Shown: positions 26,972 through 35,712 of the stretch, piece after piece
Layout: every line of letters starts with the position of its first letter
Numbering within the stretch: position 1 is the stretch's first letter
NCBI GenBank assembly: GCA_009924875.1
Contig: RFQQ01000003.1
Location: forward strand, 1-35,712
Length of the DNA stretch: 35,712 nucleotides
Source: Actinomycetota bacterium
Lineage (GTDB): Bacteria; Actinomycetota; Acidimicrobiia; Acidimicrobiales; Ilumatobacteraceae
Reading direction: 5' to 3'
Notes under the pieces: generated by a model
Told to the model about the DNA's origin: nothing
What the model saw: the letters and a program-made list of their open reading frames with translations, nothing else
Databases searched by the model: none
Translations under genes and position numbers: made by a program

Positions 26972-28390
26972 GTGAGCAACACTGTCCCGATGGCCCTTCT
27001 GCGATCCCCGCGCCTCAGCACACGGGTCGCGCTGTTCTTCGGGCTCATCGGACTCCTCGCCGGACTCGGCTTGACAACGGCCACCTACTCCATCGCCCGA
27101 GACTCCCTGCTCGACCAGCGGGTCTCAGCCGCCCGATCCTCCGCCTTCGACAACGCCCTCGCGGTCAAGAACGCGTTCGACCAGGCCCTCCTGCCCAACG
27201 GCGACCTCGACTCCAAGGTCATCTCCGACTCGTTCCTCACCCTTGACGTCGAGCCGGGCGGCTTCAGCATGCTCACGCGCCCCTACATCCCGCTCTACCT
27301 CCAGTACCCGGCTTCCGCCTTCCCGACCGACCTCCTCGATTCCGTCGAGCGCACCCAATCCGGCCAGCAGCAGTTCGTCCACGACGGCGAGCCCTACCTC
27401 GGCATCGGGGTGCATATCGCCGCCTACGACACCTCATACGTGGAGGCCTTCCCCCTCGGATCGACCGAGCGGACACTTCGCATCATCGTGACGGCCCTCC
27501 TCATCGGATCCGCCCTTGCGGCCCTCTTCGCCACCTTCTTCGGCTTCACGACGAGCCGTGGGCTTCTCAAGCCCCTGACCCGGGTAGCCGACGCCGCTGG
27601 CGACATCGCCCAGGGAGCTCTCGACGCTCGCCTCGAGAACTCCGACGACCCCGAACTCGACCGACTCGTTCGCTCCTTCAACGACATGGCCGACGCCGTC
27701 CAGGCGAGGATCGAACGCGAGGCCCGTTTCGCCTCCGACGTCAGCCACGAACTGCGCTCACCCATCACCGCCATGACTGCCGCCGTCGAGGTGCTCGCCG
27801 CCCGCCGCGATGAACTCGGTGACCGCTCCCGACAGGCGCTCGACCTTCTCGTCGAACAGGTGCGCCGATTCGACTCGATGGTCATCGACCTCCTCGAGCT
27901 CTCCCGCCTCGACGCAGGAGCCGTCGACGGCCACGCCGAGGAACTCGACCTCGTCGAATGGGCCCAGCGCGTCGCCTCCCGATCCGCGACGCCCAATGTG
28001 CCGATCGAAGTTGAACGGGGAGCTCCCCGGCGCGCAGTGGTCGACAAGGTCCGCCTTGAGCGCATCCTCGGCAACCTCCTCGAGAACGCCGCACACCACG
28101 CCGGCGGAGCGACTCGAGTCTCGATCGAACCAGGCGACCGAGTCGGGACGTTGCTCCTCGCCGTCGAAGACGACGGACCGGGAGTGGCGGCGAGTGAGCG
28201 CGAGCGAATCTTCGAGCGCTTCGCCCGGGGCAGCGCCGCCCGGCACCGTGTGGGCACCGGACTCGGGCTCGCCCTCGTCGCTGAGCACGCCGCCGCCATG
28301 GGTGGCGAGGCCTGGGTGGACGATCGCCCCTACCGCGGATCACGATTCGTCGTCCGGCTCCCCCGCGACCGATCGGAGCTCGCGCCGTGA
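26972..28390 (+). CDS. mtrB: Sensor histidine kinase with HAMP domain (MtrB-like)
   Basis: Two TM segments (RVALFFGLIGLLAGLGLTTATY; IIVTALLIGSALAALFATFFGF), HAMP, ASDVSHELRSPITAMTAAVEVL, NLLENAAHHAGG, DDGPGVAASERERIFERF, GTGLGLALV. Start 26972 GTG or 26990 ATG. Confidence 0.88.
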   Translation: MSNTVPMALLRSPRLSTRVALFFGLIGLLAGLGLTTATYSIARDSLLDQRVSAARSSAFDNALAVKNAFDQALLPNGDLDSKVISDSFLTLDVEPGGFSMLTRPYIPLYLQYPASAFPTDLLDSVERTQSGQQQFVHDGEPYLGIGVHIAAYDTSYVEAFPLGSTERTLRIIVTALLIGSALAALFATFFGFTTSRGLLKPLTRVADAAGDIAQGALDARLENSDDPELDRLVRSFNDMADAVQARIEREARFASDVSHELRSPITAMTAAVEVLAARRDELGDRSRQALDLLVEQVRRFDSMVIDLLELSRLDAGAVDGHAEELDLVEWAQRVASRSATPNVPIEVERGAPRRAVVDKVRLERILGNLLENAAHHAGGATRVSIEPGDRVGTLLLAVEDDGPGVAASERERIFERFARGSAARHRVGTGLGLALVAEHAAAMGGEAWVDDRPYRGSRFVVRLPRDRSELAP

Positions 28391-29184
28391 CGCCGACGAT
28401 CCGCCACACCCGTGGGCTACTCGCCGTCGCCGGCCTGCTCGTCGGTTGCGGACTGCCTATCGACGAGCGCGTCCAGACCTTCGACGAGGTTCCCTTCGAT
28501 CTCGCCACCCCGACCACGACCTCGACAACCACGACGACCACCGAACCGCCGACACCCGTCGGTGAGCCCGATGAGCCGCCACCGGTCGAGCAGACGACCA
28601 CGACCATCGTGCGCACCACCGTGGTGGAGTTGTTCTACGTCCTCGGTGCCCGGGGGGACCTCCAGCAGATCACCTCATCGCTCCCGACGCCGGTGTCCGA
28701 CGCCGTCCTCATCGACCAACTCGAGAACGCGCCCTCGGGCACCGGAACCCCGCTACGCACCGCGGTCGCGAGGAACCTCATCAACGGCTACACCGTCGAT
28801 CGGGGACTCGCGGTGGTCGACCTCAATCGCGGAGTGCTGTCGCGGACCAACAGCTCCGAGCAGCGACGCGCGATCGCGCAGATCGCGCTGACCCTCACCC
28901 TGTTCACCACCCCCGACGGCGGTATTGGACAGGTGTCGTTCACGGTGGAGGGTGAGGCGATCAGCGTCTTCGTACCCGCGCGCGGCGCCAACAGCGCACC
29001 CGGGGAACCCCTCGCCCACTCCGACTTCACCTCGCTCGTCTCGGGTGCGCCGCCGACCACCACCACACCGTCGACCTCGACGACCTCGACGACGATCCCG
29101 ACCTCGTCGACCACGGTTCCATCGTCCACGACGACCCCGTCACCCTCGACGACCACCACGCCCGAGGATTCGCCCGAACAGTGA
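28387..29184 (+). CDS. GerMN-domain lipoprotein (short LpqB-like) with Thr-rich segments
   Basis: Lipobox LLVGCG; TTTSTTTTTTEPPTP linker; VELFYVLGARGDLQQITSSLP...LIDQLENAPSGTGTPLRTAV...VDLNRGV resembles GerMN; Thr/Ser/Pro-rich C-terminus. Overlaps the mtrB stop. Confidence 0.75.
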   Translation: MTPTIRHTRGLLAVAGLLVGCGLPIDERVQTFDEVPFDLATPTTTSTTTTTTEPPTPVGEPDEPPPVEQTTTTIVRTTVVELFYVLGARGDLQQITSSLPTPVSDAVLIDQLENAPSGTGTPLRTAVARNLINGYTVDRGLAVVDLNRGVLSRTNSSEQRRAIAQIALTLTLFTTPDGGIGQVSFTVEGEAISVFVPARGANSAPGEPLAHSDFTSLVSGAPPTTTTPSTSTTSTTIPTSSTTVPSSTTTPSPSTTTTPEDSPEQ

Positions 29185-29203
29185 CCGTCCCGGCCGTCAG
29201 GGC

Positions 29204-30061
29204 TCAGTAGCCGAGCCGCTCGACCCGATCGGGACGTCGCTGCCAGTCACGGTCCACCTTCACCCGGAGCTCGAGATGCGCTCCGGGCGGCATTTGCTCG
29301 CGCACGCGCTGACCGACCTCTTTCAGCACCGAACCTCCCCGGCCGATGACCATGCCCTTCTGGCTCTCCCGCTCGACCACGATCTCGCAACGAACCCTCG
29401 GCCACTCCCACTCGGTCACCCTCGTCGCGATCGAATAGGGCAGTTCATCCCGCACCACGGCGAGGAGTTGCTCACGCACCAGTTCGGCGACCCAGAGTTC
29501 GTCGTCGGGCACGTCGGTGCCCTCCGGATAGAGGGCCGGTCCCGGCGGGAGACGGCTGAGGAGATGCCCGACGAACGTGTCCAGGCCCTCTCCCGTGCGA
29601 GCGGACACGGGGAAGTACGCCTCCGCCCCGAGATCGGAAGCCGCCGACAACGCGGCGAGCACCTCCTCTGGGCGGGCCCGGTCGCACTTGTTCACCACCA
29701 CAACCGTCGACGGAAGGTGCAACCGATCGGCGACCCAACGGTCGCCCCGCCCAAACGGAACCGTCGCGTCGACCACCAGGCATTGGACGTCGACATCCCC
29801 AGCGCTCTCCAGCGCGGTCGAGTTGACCCGCTCGCCGAGCGCGCTCACCGGCTTATGCAGCCCGGGAGTGTCGACGAACACCAATTGAGCCCCCGGTGAA
29901 TTCGCGACGCCGACCACCCGGTGACGGGTGGTCTGGGGCTTGTCCGAGACGATGCTCACCTTGCGGCCACAGACCGCGTTCACGATCGAGGACTTGCCGA
30001 CATTCGGTCGGCCGACGAGCGCCACCAGCCCACAGCGGTGCTCGGTCATCGCGTCGGCCAC
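29204..30061 (-). CDS. era: GTPase Era
   Basis: GLVALVGRPNVGKSSIVNAVCGRKVSIVSDKPQTTRHRVVGV, FVDTPGLHKP, VNKCDRA; C-terminal KH (ESQKGMVIGRGGSVLKEVG). Start may be ATG 30049. Confidence 0.95.
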   Translation of the reverse strand: MADAMTEHRCGLVALVGRPNVGKSSIVNAVCGRKVSIVSDKPQTTRHRVVGVANSPGAQLVFVDTPGLHKPVSALGERVNSTALESAGDVDVQCLVVDATVPFGRGDRWVADRLHLPSTVVVVNKCDRARPEEVLAALSAASDLGAEAYFPVSARTGEGLDTFVGHLLSRLPPGPALYPEGTDVPDDELWVAELVREQLLAVVRDELPYSIATRVTEWEWPRVRCEIVVERESQKGMVIGRGGSVLKEVGQRVREQMPPGAHLELRVKVDRDWQRRPDRVERLGY

Positions 30062-30145
30062 AGATCATTCGTACCAGAGCGCGCCCACCCAACGCGGGCC
30101 TCCGCCGAGTGCAGGGCCGCACGCCGCCCCTGACATGATGGAGCG

Positions 30146-30604
30146 ATGAGCACACGGACGATCAACGGAGTCGACGAGATGAAGGCCCTCGTCGGGGAGC
30201 ACCTCGGCTACAGCCCCTACGTCGAAATCACTCAAGAGCAGGTGAACCTCTTCGCGGACGCGACCGGAGACCACCAGTGGATCCACATCGACGTCGAGCG
30301 AGCCAAGGCCGGACCCTTCGGCGGACCGATCGCCCACGGCTACCTCACCCTCAGCCTCGGGCCAAGCCTGTACGCCCAAATCGCTCAGTTCACCGGCTTC
30401 GCAATGGGCGTGAACTACGGCACCAACAAGGTGCGATTCCCGAGCCCCGTTCCGGTGGGCGCGCGGCTCCGACTCGGCGCCCGACTGCTCAGCGTCGACG
30501 ACATCGCCGGAGGGGTGCAGGCGACCGTCGAGTTCACCTTCGAGGTCGAGAACGCGGCCAAGCCGAGCTGCGTCGCCGAGGTCGTGTTCCGCAACTACGT
30601 CTGA
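30146..30604 (+). CDS. MaoC-family (R)-hydratase
   Basis: LFADATGDHQWIHIDVERAKAGPFGGPIAHGYLTLSL: hot-dog fold hydratase motif. Confidence 0.9.
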   Translation: MSTRTINGVDEMKALVGEHLGYSPYVEITQEQVNLFADATGDHQWIHIDVERAKAGPFGGPIAHGYLTLSLGPSLYAQIAQFTGFAMGVNYGTNKVRFPSPVPVGARLRLGARLLSVDDIAGGVQATVEFTFEVENAAKPSCVAEVVFRNYV

Positions 30605-30616
30605 TCGGCAGCGGCG

Positions 30617-32242
30617 ATGGAGCCCGGTTCGGTCGCGATCGCCGAGATCCTCCGAGCGATCGCTCGTGACCGACCGAGTGCCGAGCACTCCGTCGCCGGT
30701 GATCGCCGCCTGACCTGGGCCGAGGCGGACGATCGGTCGGATCGGCTCGCCGGCGTCCTCGCGGGGGCCGGACTCGGTTGCTTCGAGGAACGACCAGCGT
30801 TAGCCCGACACCGGTCCGGCCAGCATCACCTCGGGATCCTCACCCATAACCGGCTCGAGTACCTCGAGTCGATGATCGGCTCCTGGAAGGCCCGGGTCGC
30901 CCCGTTCAACATCAATTACCGATATGGCCCGAACGAGCTCGAGCACCTGCTCACGCTTGCCTCCGCATCCGCGCTCATCGTGCAGGGCTGCCTCGCAGAC
31001 CGCGTCGCCGGACTCATCGACCGTCTGCCCGATCTCCGGATCGTGCTTCAGATCGACGACGGCTCCGGGGCCGCTCTGATCCCCGGGGCGCTCGACTACG
31101 AGGAGGCGATCGCGGCGTCGACGGGAGCCCCGACCGACCGAATCCCGTCCCCCGACGACCTCTACCTGCTTTTCACCGGAGGGACCACCGGTCTCCCGAA
31201 AGGGGTCATGTGGCGCAATGGTGACGCCGTCACCGAGTGTTTCAACGGATCGAGGAAGGCCCGCGACCTCAGCGACTTCGTCGCCGCGGCCGACACCGGA
31301 CTTCGAAGCCTCCCAGCGGCCCCGTTTATGCACGGCGCCGGGCACTGGTCGGCGATCCGGGCGCTGCTCGGTGGAGGAACCGTGATCGTGCCTCGCCATG
31401 ACGGTCGCCTTGACCCTGACGCTGTCTGGTCGACCGTTGATCGCGAGCAAGTGAACCTCATGCTCATCGTCGGCGACGCGTTCGCTCGCCCGCTCATCGA
31501 CGCGTTCGACGACGGCGACTACGACGGATCAAGCCTCAACGTTCTCGTCACCGGCGGTGCTGCCCTCTCACCCGGCGTCGCGCGCCGCCTGCTCGACCGC
31601 CTGCCGACCCTGATGATCGTCGACGGATTCGGCTCCTCCGAGGCCGGCGGCCAGATGACTCGGGTGACCACATCGGGGAATCCCGACACGCCCGGTTTCA
31701 AGGTGAACGACCGCACCTTCGTGCTCTCCGAGGACCGGTCGCACCTGCTCGCCCCCGGCGACCCAGAGGCCGGCTGGCTCGCCCGCTCCGGCCGGCTACC
31801 GCTCGGCTACCTCAACGATCAAGAGGCGACCGACCTCACGTACCCGACGATCGCCGGTGAGCGCCTCGTAGTGCCGGGCGACCGGGCGCGCGTGCTCGCC
31901 GATGGCACCGTGCACCTGCTCGGTCGCGAGTCGGGCTGCATCAACACCGGGGGCGAGAAGGTCTTCGCCCAGGAGGTGGAACTCGCTGTCGTCGGACTGC
32001 CCGGCATCGCCGACTGCCTCGTCGTCGGCACCCCCGATGAGCGCTGGGGACGCGTCGTCACCGCGATCGTCGAGCCGTTGCCGGACGAGACGATCGACCT
32101 CGACCTGCTCCGGAGCGGCCTTGACGGCGTGATCGCCGATTACAAGATTCCGCGACGACTCATCGTCGTCGAACGCGTCGAGCGCGGTCCGAACGGCAAA
32201 GCCGACTATCGGTGGGCTGAGGAGTTAGCGGGAGCCGGTTAA
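30617..32242 (+). CDS. AMP-dependent acyl-CoA synthetase (FadD-type)
   Basis: LYLLFTGGTTGLPKGVMWRNG, VDGFGSSEAGGQ, GCINTGGEKVFAQEVE, GPNGKADYRWA. Confidence 0.92.
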   Translation: MEPGSVAIAEILRAIARDRPSAEHSVAGDRRLTWAEADDRSDRLAGVLAGAGLGCFEERPALARHRSGQHHLGILTHNRLEYLESMIGSWKARVAPFNINYRYGPNELEHLLTLASASALIVQGCLADRVAGLIDRLPDLRIVLQIDDGSGAALIPGALDYEEAIAASTGAPTDRIPSPDDLYLLFTGGTTGLPKGVMWRNGDAVTECFNGSRKARDLSDFVAAADTGLRSLPAAPFMHGAGHWSAIRALLGGGTVIVPRHDGRLDPDAVWSTVDREQVNLMLIVGDAFARPLIDAFDDGDYDGSSLNVLVTGGAALSPGVARRLLDRLPTLMIVDGFGSSEAGGQMTRVTTSGNPDTPGFKVNDRTFVLSEDRSHLLAPGDPEAGWLARSGRLPLGYLNDQEATDLTYPTIAGERLVVPGDRARVLADGTVHLLGRESGCINTGGEKVFAQEVELAVVGLPGIADCLVVGTPDERWGRVVTAIVEPLPDETIDLDLLRSGLDGVIADYKIPRRLIVVERVERGPNGKADYRWAEELAGAG

Positions 32243-32246
32243 CCGA

Positions 32247-33467
32247 TCAGATCGGCAGTGCGCCCGTCGCTGCTCGAGTCGTACCTGAGTCGTTGTAGGC
32301 GGCGATCGTGCGCTGAGCGATCCGCATCTGATGGATCTCGTCGGCTCCATCGGCGAACCGCGCCCACCGGGCCTGCTGGAGCATGTGGGCGAGTGGCGTA
32401 TCGGTGGAGTAGCCGAGCGCGCCGTGCACCTGAATGGCCCGGTCGATGATCCTCCACAGGCTGTTCGCGACGAAGTGCTTCGCCATCGACACCACCGCCG
32501 TGAAATCCATCTGATGCTCGATCTGGTAGGCGGCGTGCAAGACCATCAACTTGCACTGATAGAGCTCGACCGCCGAGTCCGAGATGAGCCACTGGATCCC
32601 CTGCTTCTCGGCGAGGAGCGAACCATGGGAGTACCGCTCCATCGCTCGGGCCACCATCATGTCGAGCGCCGTCTCCGCTTGGCCGATCCAGCGCATGCAG
32701 TGCGCCAGCCGAGCCGGACCGAGTCGGTACTGACCGAGCAGGTGGCCCTGACCGGGTCCACCGAGCATGTTCGCATTGGGCACCCGAAGGTCCTCGATCA
32801 GGATCTCGCAGTGGTTGTGCGACCCGGACATCGTCTGCACATCGCGCACCACATTCCAGCCCTCGCTGGGTAGATCGACGATGAAGCACGAGTTGGCCGC
32901 CTGAGGGATCTCGGGATCCTCCTCAGTGCGGGCGACTAGAAGCGCGAAGCCCGCACCCCGGGCGCCCGAGATGAACCACTTGTGGCCGTTGATCACCCAT
33001 TCATCCCCGTCGCGGTAGGCGGTTGTGCGGATGAGGGTCGGGTCACTGCCGGCCACCTCGGGCTCGGTCATCGCGAAACATGAGCGCACCGTCCCCTCGC
33101 ACAGGGGACGGAGGTACCGCTCGTGCTGCTCAGGGGTTCCCCAGTGCAGCAATGTGTGTTGGTTGCCCTCATCAGGGGCCTGAGCGTTCAGGACGAACGG
33201 GCCGATCGAGACCTTCGCCGCCTCGGCCGACACCGCCGCCATGGCGGTCGGTCCGAGCCCCATTCCTCCCCACTCCTCGGGCATGTGGGGAAGCCAGAGC
33301 CCGCGTTCCTCTCGCGCCTCTCGACGCAGGCGCACGATGCAGCCCACCACCTCGGAACGCGTCGACTGGTCGATCGCCTCCCACTCCGGCCGGACACGCT
33401 CGTCCATGAAGGCCCGCACGCGTAAACGAATCTCGTCGACCTCGGGCGGCAAGGAGAAATCGATCAT
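32247..33467 (-). CDS. Acyl-CoA dehydrogenase
   Basis: CFAMTEPEVAGSDPTLIRTTAYRDGDEWVINGHKWFISGA, IQVHGALGYSTDTPLAHMLQQAR. Confidence 0.93.
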   Translation of the reverse strand: MIDFSLPPEVDEIRLRVRAFMDERVRPEWEAIDQSTRSEVVGCIVRLRREAREERGLWLPHMPEEWGGMGLGPTAMAAVSAEAAKVSIGPFVLNAQAPDEGNQHTLLHWGTPEQHERYLRPLCEGTVRSCFAMTEPEVAGSDPTLIRTTAYRDGDEWVINGHKWFISGARGAGFALLVARTEEDPEIPQAANSCFIVDLPSEGWNVVRDVQTMSGSHNHCEILIEDLRVPNANMLGGPGQGHLLGQYRLGPARLAHCMRWIGQAETALDMMVARAMERYSHGSLLAEKQGIQWLISDSAVELYQCKLMVLHAAYQIEHQMDFTAVVSMAKHFVANSLWRIIDRAIQVHGALGYSTDTPLAHMLQQARWARFADGADEIHQMRIAQRTIAAYNDSGTTRAATGALPI

Positions 33468-33514
33468 GGCCCATTGTCGTCGCTAAGGGGTGGGCGCTGC
33501 GAACTGGGTCGGCG

Positions 33515-33520
33515 TAGCCT
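33515..33520 (+). promoter_or_regulatory. Candidate leaderless -10 (TAGCCT, 6 nt before menG GTG)
   Basis: TAGCCT-GCCGAC-GTG. Confidence 0.4.
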
Positions 33521-33526
33521 GCCGAC

Positions 33527-34255
33527 GTGTCGAAGTCGCGCCGACCATCAGACGGATCGGCCCTCTGGGACCGCGACACGCTCCCCGAGGGGGCCGAGAA
33601 ACAGCGCGCCGTGCGTGAGATGTTCGACGCGATCGCGCCCCGGTACGACCTGGTCAATCGAATCATGACCTTCCGACTCGATGTGCGTTGGCGTCGCCGA
33701 GCCGTGCGCGATCTCGCCCTCCCCGCCGGAGCCACCGTGCTCGACCTCGCGTCGGGCACCGGCGATCTATGCATCGATCTCGCCGAGGCCGGACTCCGAC
33801 CGATCTCGATGGACCTCAGCTACGGAATGCTCGCCGCCGACCGGTCCGGCTCGCCCCGCGCGCAAGCCGACATCTTGCGCCTTCCCGTCGACACCGCCTC
33901 CGTCGACGGTCTCACCTGCGGATTCGCGTTGCGCAATCTCGTCGACCTCGGGGAGTTCTTCGCCGAGGCGGCTCGCGTGGTTCGACCCGGCGGTCGGATC
34001 GCCCTCCTCGATGTCGGCGTTCCGCACAATCCGCTCGTGCGTTTCGGTAACTCGATCTACTTCGGGCGGATCGTCCCGCTTATCGGTCGCCTGCTGTCTG
34101 ACGGGGCCGCCTACCGATACCTCCCCCGCAGTGTCGCCTACCTGCCCCCTCGTGAGGAGCTCGTCTCCATGTTGCGCGACCGCGGCTTCTCCGACGCCAT
34201 CCATCATCAACTGAGTGGCGGATTGACCCAGTTGATGACCGCCACACGGGACTGA
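33527..34255 (+). CDS. menG: Demethylmenaquinone methyltransferase (UbiE/MenG)
   Basis: VREMFDAIAPRYDLVNRIMTFRLDVRWRRRAVRDLALPAGATVLDLASGTGDLCIDLA; followed by isochorismate synthase and menD. Confidence 0.92.
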   Translation: MSKSRRPSDGSALWDRDTLPEGAEKQRAVREMFDAIAPRYDLVNRIMTFRLDVRWRRRAVRDLALPAGATVLDLASGTGDLCIDLAEAGLRPISMDLSYGMLAADRSGSPRAQADILRLPVDTASVDGLTCGFALRNLVDLGEFFAEAARVVRPGGRIALLDVGVPHNPLVRFGNSIYFGRIVPLIGRLLSDGAAYRYLPRSVAYLPPREELVSMLRDRGFSDAIHHQLSGGLTQLMTATRD

Positions 34256-34257
34256 CC

Positions 34258-35469
34258 GTGGACCCGCTCCACTCCGTCACCTTCGACCTCGCGAACGGCG
34301 AGGCAGTCGCCGCCTCACTGGTCGATATCGCTGGGGCGGACGGCTACCTCTTCGTACGAGATGGGCGTGGTTTCGCCGCCTGGGGCGAGGCCGTCCATGT
34401 CGACATCGACACTGCCGTCGAGCAGCTCGCCGCCATTCCCCACGATGACCGGAGCTCGGGATGCTCCGGACCGTTGGCATTCGGAGCCGTTCCCTTCGCG
34501 CCCGGGGCCGCCGCCACCCTCACCGTCCCCGAGGTCATCGTGCGCGACGACGGAAGCGGTCGCCGCACGGTGACGGTCACCGGCACCAACGCGGTGAACG
34601 CCATACCGGAGATCCCGGTGCGTCGTCCGCCGACACCGAGAGCGGCCTCGTTCGAGGTTGCTCCGGACGGCTCCGTCGATCGGTATCTCACGGCGGTCGA
34701 ACAGGCCGCCGAGGCGGTGCGAGCCGGACGCTTGGCCAAAGCCGTCATCGCTCGTCCGGTCAGGGTGCGGAGCGACTCAGAGATTCCGGTGCACTCCGTG
34801 CTCCGTCGACTCGAGACGATGTTCGCCTCGACGTACCGATTCTCCTTCGACGGTCTCGTGGGCGCCTCACCCGAGTTGCTCGTCGAGGTCGACGGGACGA
34901 TCGTTCGAGCGAACCCGCTCGCGGGCACCACCCGCACCACCGGCGACCCGGATCGGGATGCCGCCCTCGCCGAGGCGCTCCTGCGCAGCGAGAAGAACCA
35001 GATCGAGCATCGAGCGGCGATCGAGATGGTGCGCGACACCCTGCTGCCCCACTGCTCCTACCTCGACTGGACTCCTGAGCCCTCGATCGTCAAGGTCGCC
35101 AACGTGCAACACCTCGGCTCGCTCGCCGAAGGACACCTGTCGACACCGCACGCGACGGTCGTCGAGCTCGTCCGGGCGCTCCAGCCGACCCCGGCCGTCG
35201 GCGGACATCCGCGAGATGTCGCCCTCGAGCTCATCGCCGAACTCGAGGGATTCGAACGGGGTCGCTACGGGGGCGCGATCGGCTGGGTCGATGCTCACGG
35301 CGATGGCACGTGGGCGGTCACCCTGCGATGCGCCGAATTCTCCGACGACCGACGTGAAGCGCGTCTGGTCGCCGGCGGAGGAATCGTCGCTGACAGCGTC
35401 GCCCATGACGAACTCGCCGAGACACAGGCGAAACTTCAGGCGATGTTGAGCGCGATCGTCCGCGCCTGA
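34258..35469 (+). CDS. menF: Isochorismate synthase (MenF/EntC-type chorismate-binding enzyme)
   Basis: AGRLAKAVIARPV, ANPLAGTTRTTGDPDRDAALAEALLRSEKNQIEHRAAIEMVRDTL, HLGSLAEGHL, TPAVGGHPRDVALELIAELEGFERGRYGGAIGWVD. Confidence 0.93.
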   Translation: MDPLHSVTFDLANGEAVAASLVDIAGADGYLFVRDGRGFAAWGEAVHVDIDTAVEQLAAIPHDDRSSGCSGPLAFGAVPFAPGAAATLTVPEVIVRDDGSGRRTVTVTGTNAVNAIPEIPVRRPPTPRAASFEVAPDGSVDRYLTAVEQAAEAVRAGRLAKAVIARPVRVRSDSEIPVHSVLRRLETMFASTYRFSFDGLVGASPELLVEVDGTIVRANPLAGTTRTTGDPDRDAALAEALLRSEKNQIEHRAAIEMVRDTLLPHCSYLDWTPEPSIVKVANVQHLGSLAEGHLSTPHATVVELVRALQPTPAVGGHPRDVALELIAELEGFERGRYGGAIGWVDAHGDGTWAVTLRCAEFSDDRREARLVAGGGIVADSVAHDELAETQAKLQAMLSAIVRA

Positions 35470-35471
35470 CC

Positions 35472-35712
35472 TCAGGGAACGAGCGCGTCGACGGCCGCGG
35501 TGGCCGCCTCATGCAGGTGGCGGTGCACGTCGACATTCAGCCGGCGATCCGACGGCACCCTGATCACCCTCGGCCCCGGCTGCGCCAACGCCTCGACCAG
35601 AGCATCGACGGTGTCGACCTCGTCGAAGGCCGCACCGAACGCGCGAGCGAGCGAAGCGATATCGGCACCATGCGGGGTGCCGAAGAGCTGCTCGAAGGTC
35701 GACCCTCCCGGA
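35472..35712 (-). CDS. menD: MenD (SEPHCHC synthase) C-terminus, partial
   Basis: Minus-strand reading: FEQLFGTPHGADIASLARAFGAAFDEVDTVDALVEALAQPGPRVIRVPSDRRLNVDVHRHLHEAATAAVDALVP-stop; menaquinone gene context. Confidence 0.82.
   Translation of the reverse strand, partial: PGGSTFEQLFGTPHGADIASLARAFGAAFDEVDTVDALVEALAQPGPRVIRVPSDRRLNVDVHRHLHEAATAAVDALVP

Noticed and set aside
28500-29165. Simple repeat / tandem array (ACC/ACG-rich) in the lipoprotein gene
   Set aside because: Codes in-frame for Thr/Ser/Pro-rich linkers; no constant repeat unit or spacers, so not CRISPR or a minisatellite array.
1-35712. Mobile elements, phage genes, toxin-antitoxin, defence or secondary metabolite cluster
   Set aside because: No integrase, transposase, terminal repeats, NRPS/PKS modules or defence motifs recognized; all substantial coding regions are housekeeping or core metabolism.

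Overview
High-GC actinobacterial chromosomal segment with dense, conserved housekeeping genes. I saw no integrase, transposase, phage gene or CRISPR array. From left to right: uvrA (3' end off-window, with an apparent frameshift), uvrB, a gamma-glutamylcyclotransferase-like gene, coaE, rpsA, a SAM methyltransferase, polA, a pdtaR-like ANTAR regulator, a tRNA(CAA), fabD-fabH-fabG-acpP-fabF, convergent fabZ-trpA-trpB-trpF-trpC-glyS-recO plus a degenerate UppS-like gene, divergent uppS-dinG, an enoyl-CoA hydratase, an mtrA/mtrB/GerMN-lipoprotein locus, era, a MaoC/acyl-CoA synthetase/acyl-CoA dehydrogenase group, menG, an isochorismate synthase and the 3' end of menD. The strongest candidate novelty is a pair of divergent cis-prenyltransferase genes. 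One (uppS) keeps the catalytic motifs but ends before the usual C-terminal RRFGG (RxG) tail. The other, next to recO, has lost the catalytic Asp and RTSGE motifs but keeps RRRRFGG. This split resembles the eukaryotic DHDDS/NgBR heteromer. Other notable items are a CAA-anticodon tRNA with a short class-I variable loop, a FabD with a C-terminal biotinyl/lipoyl-like extension lacking the lysine, a Lys/Ala-rich UvrA N-terminal extension, a recurrent leaderless-type TANNNT-N6-9-start arrangement, and structured elements between mtrA and mtrB. All calls come from reading the sequence; no searches were run.
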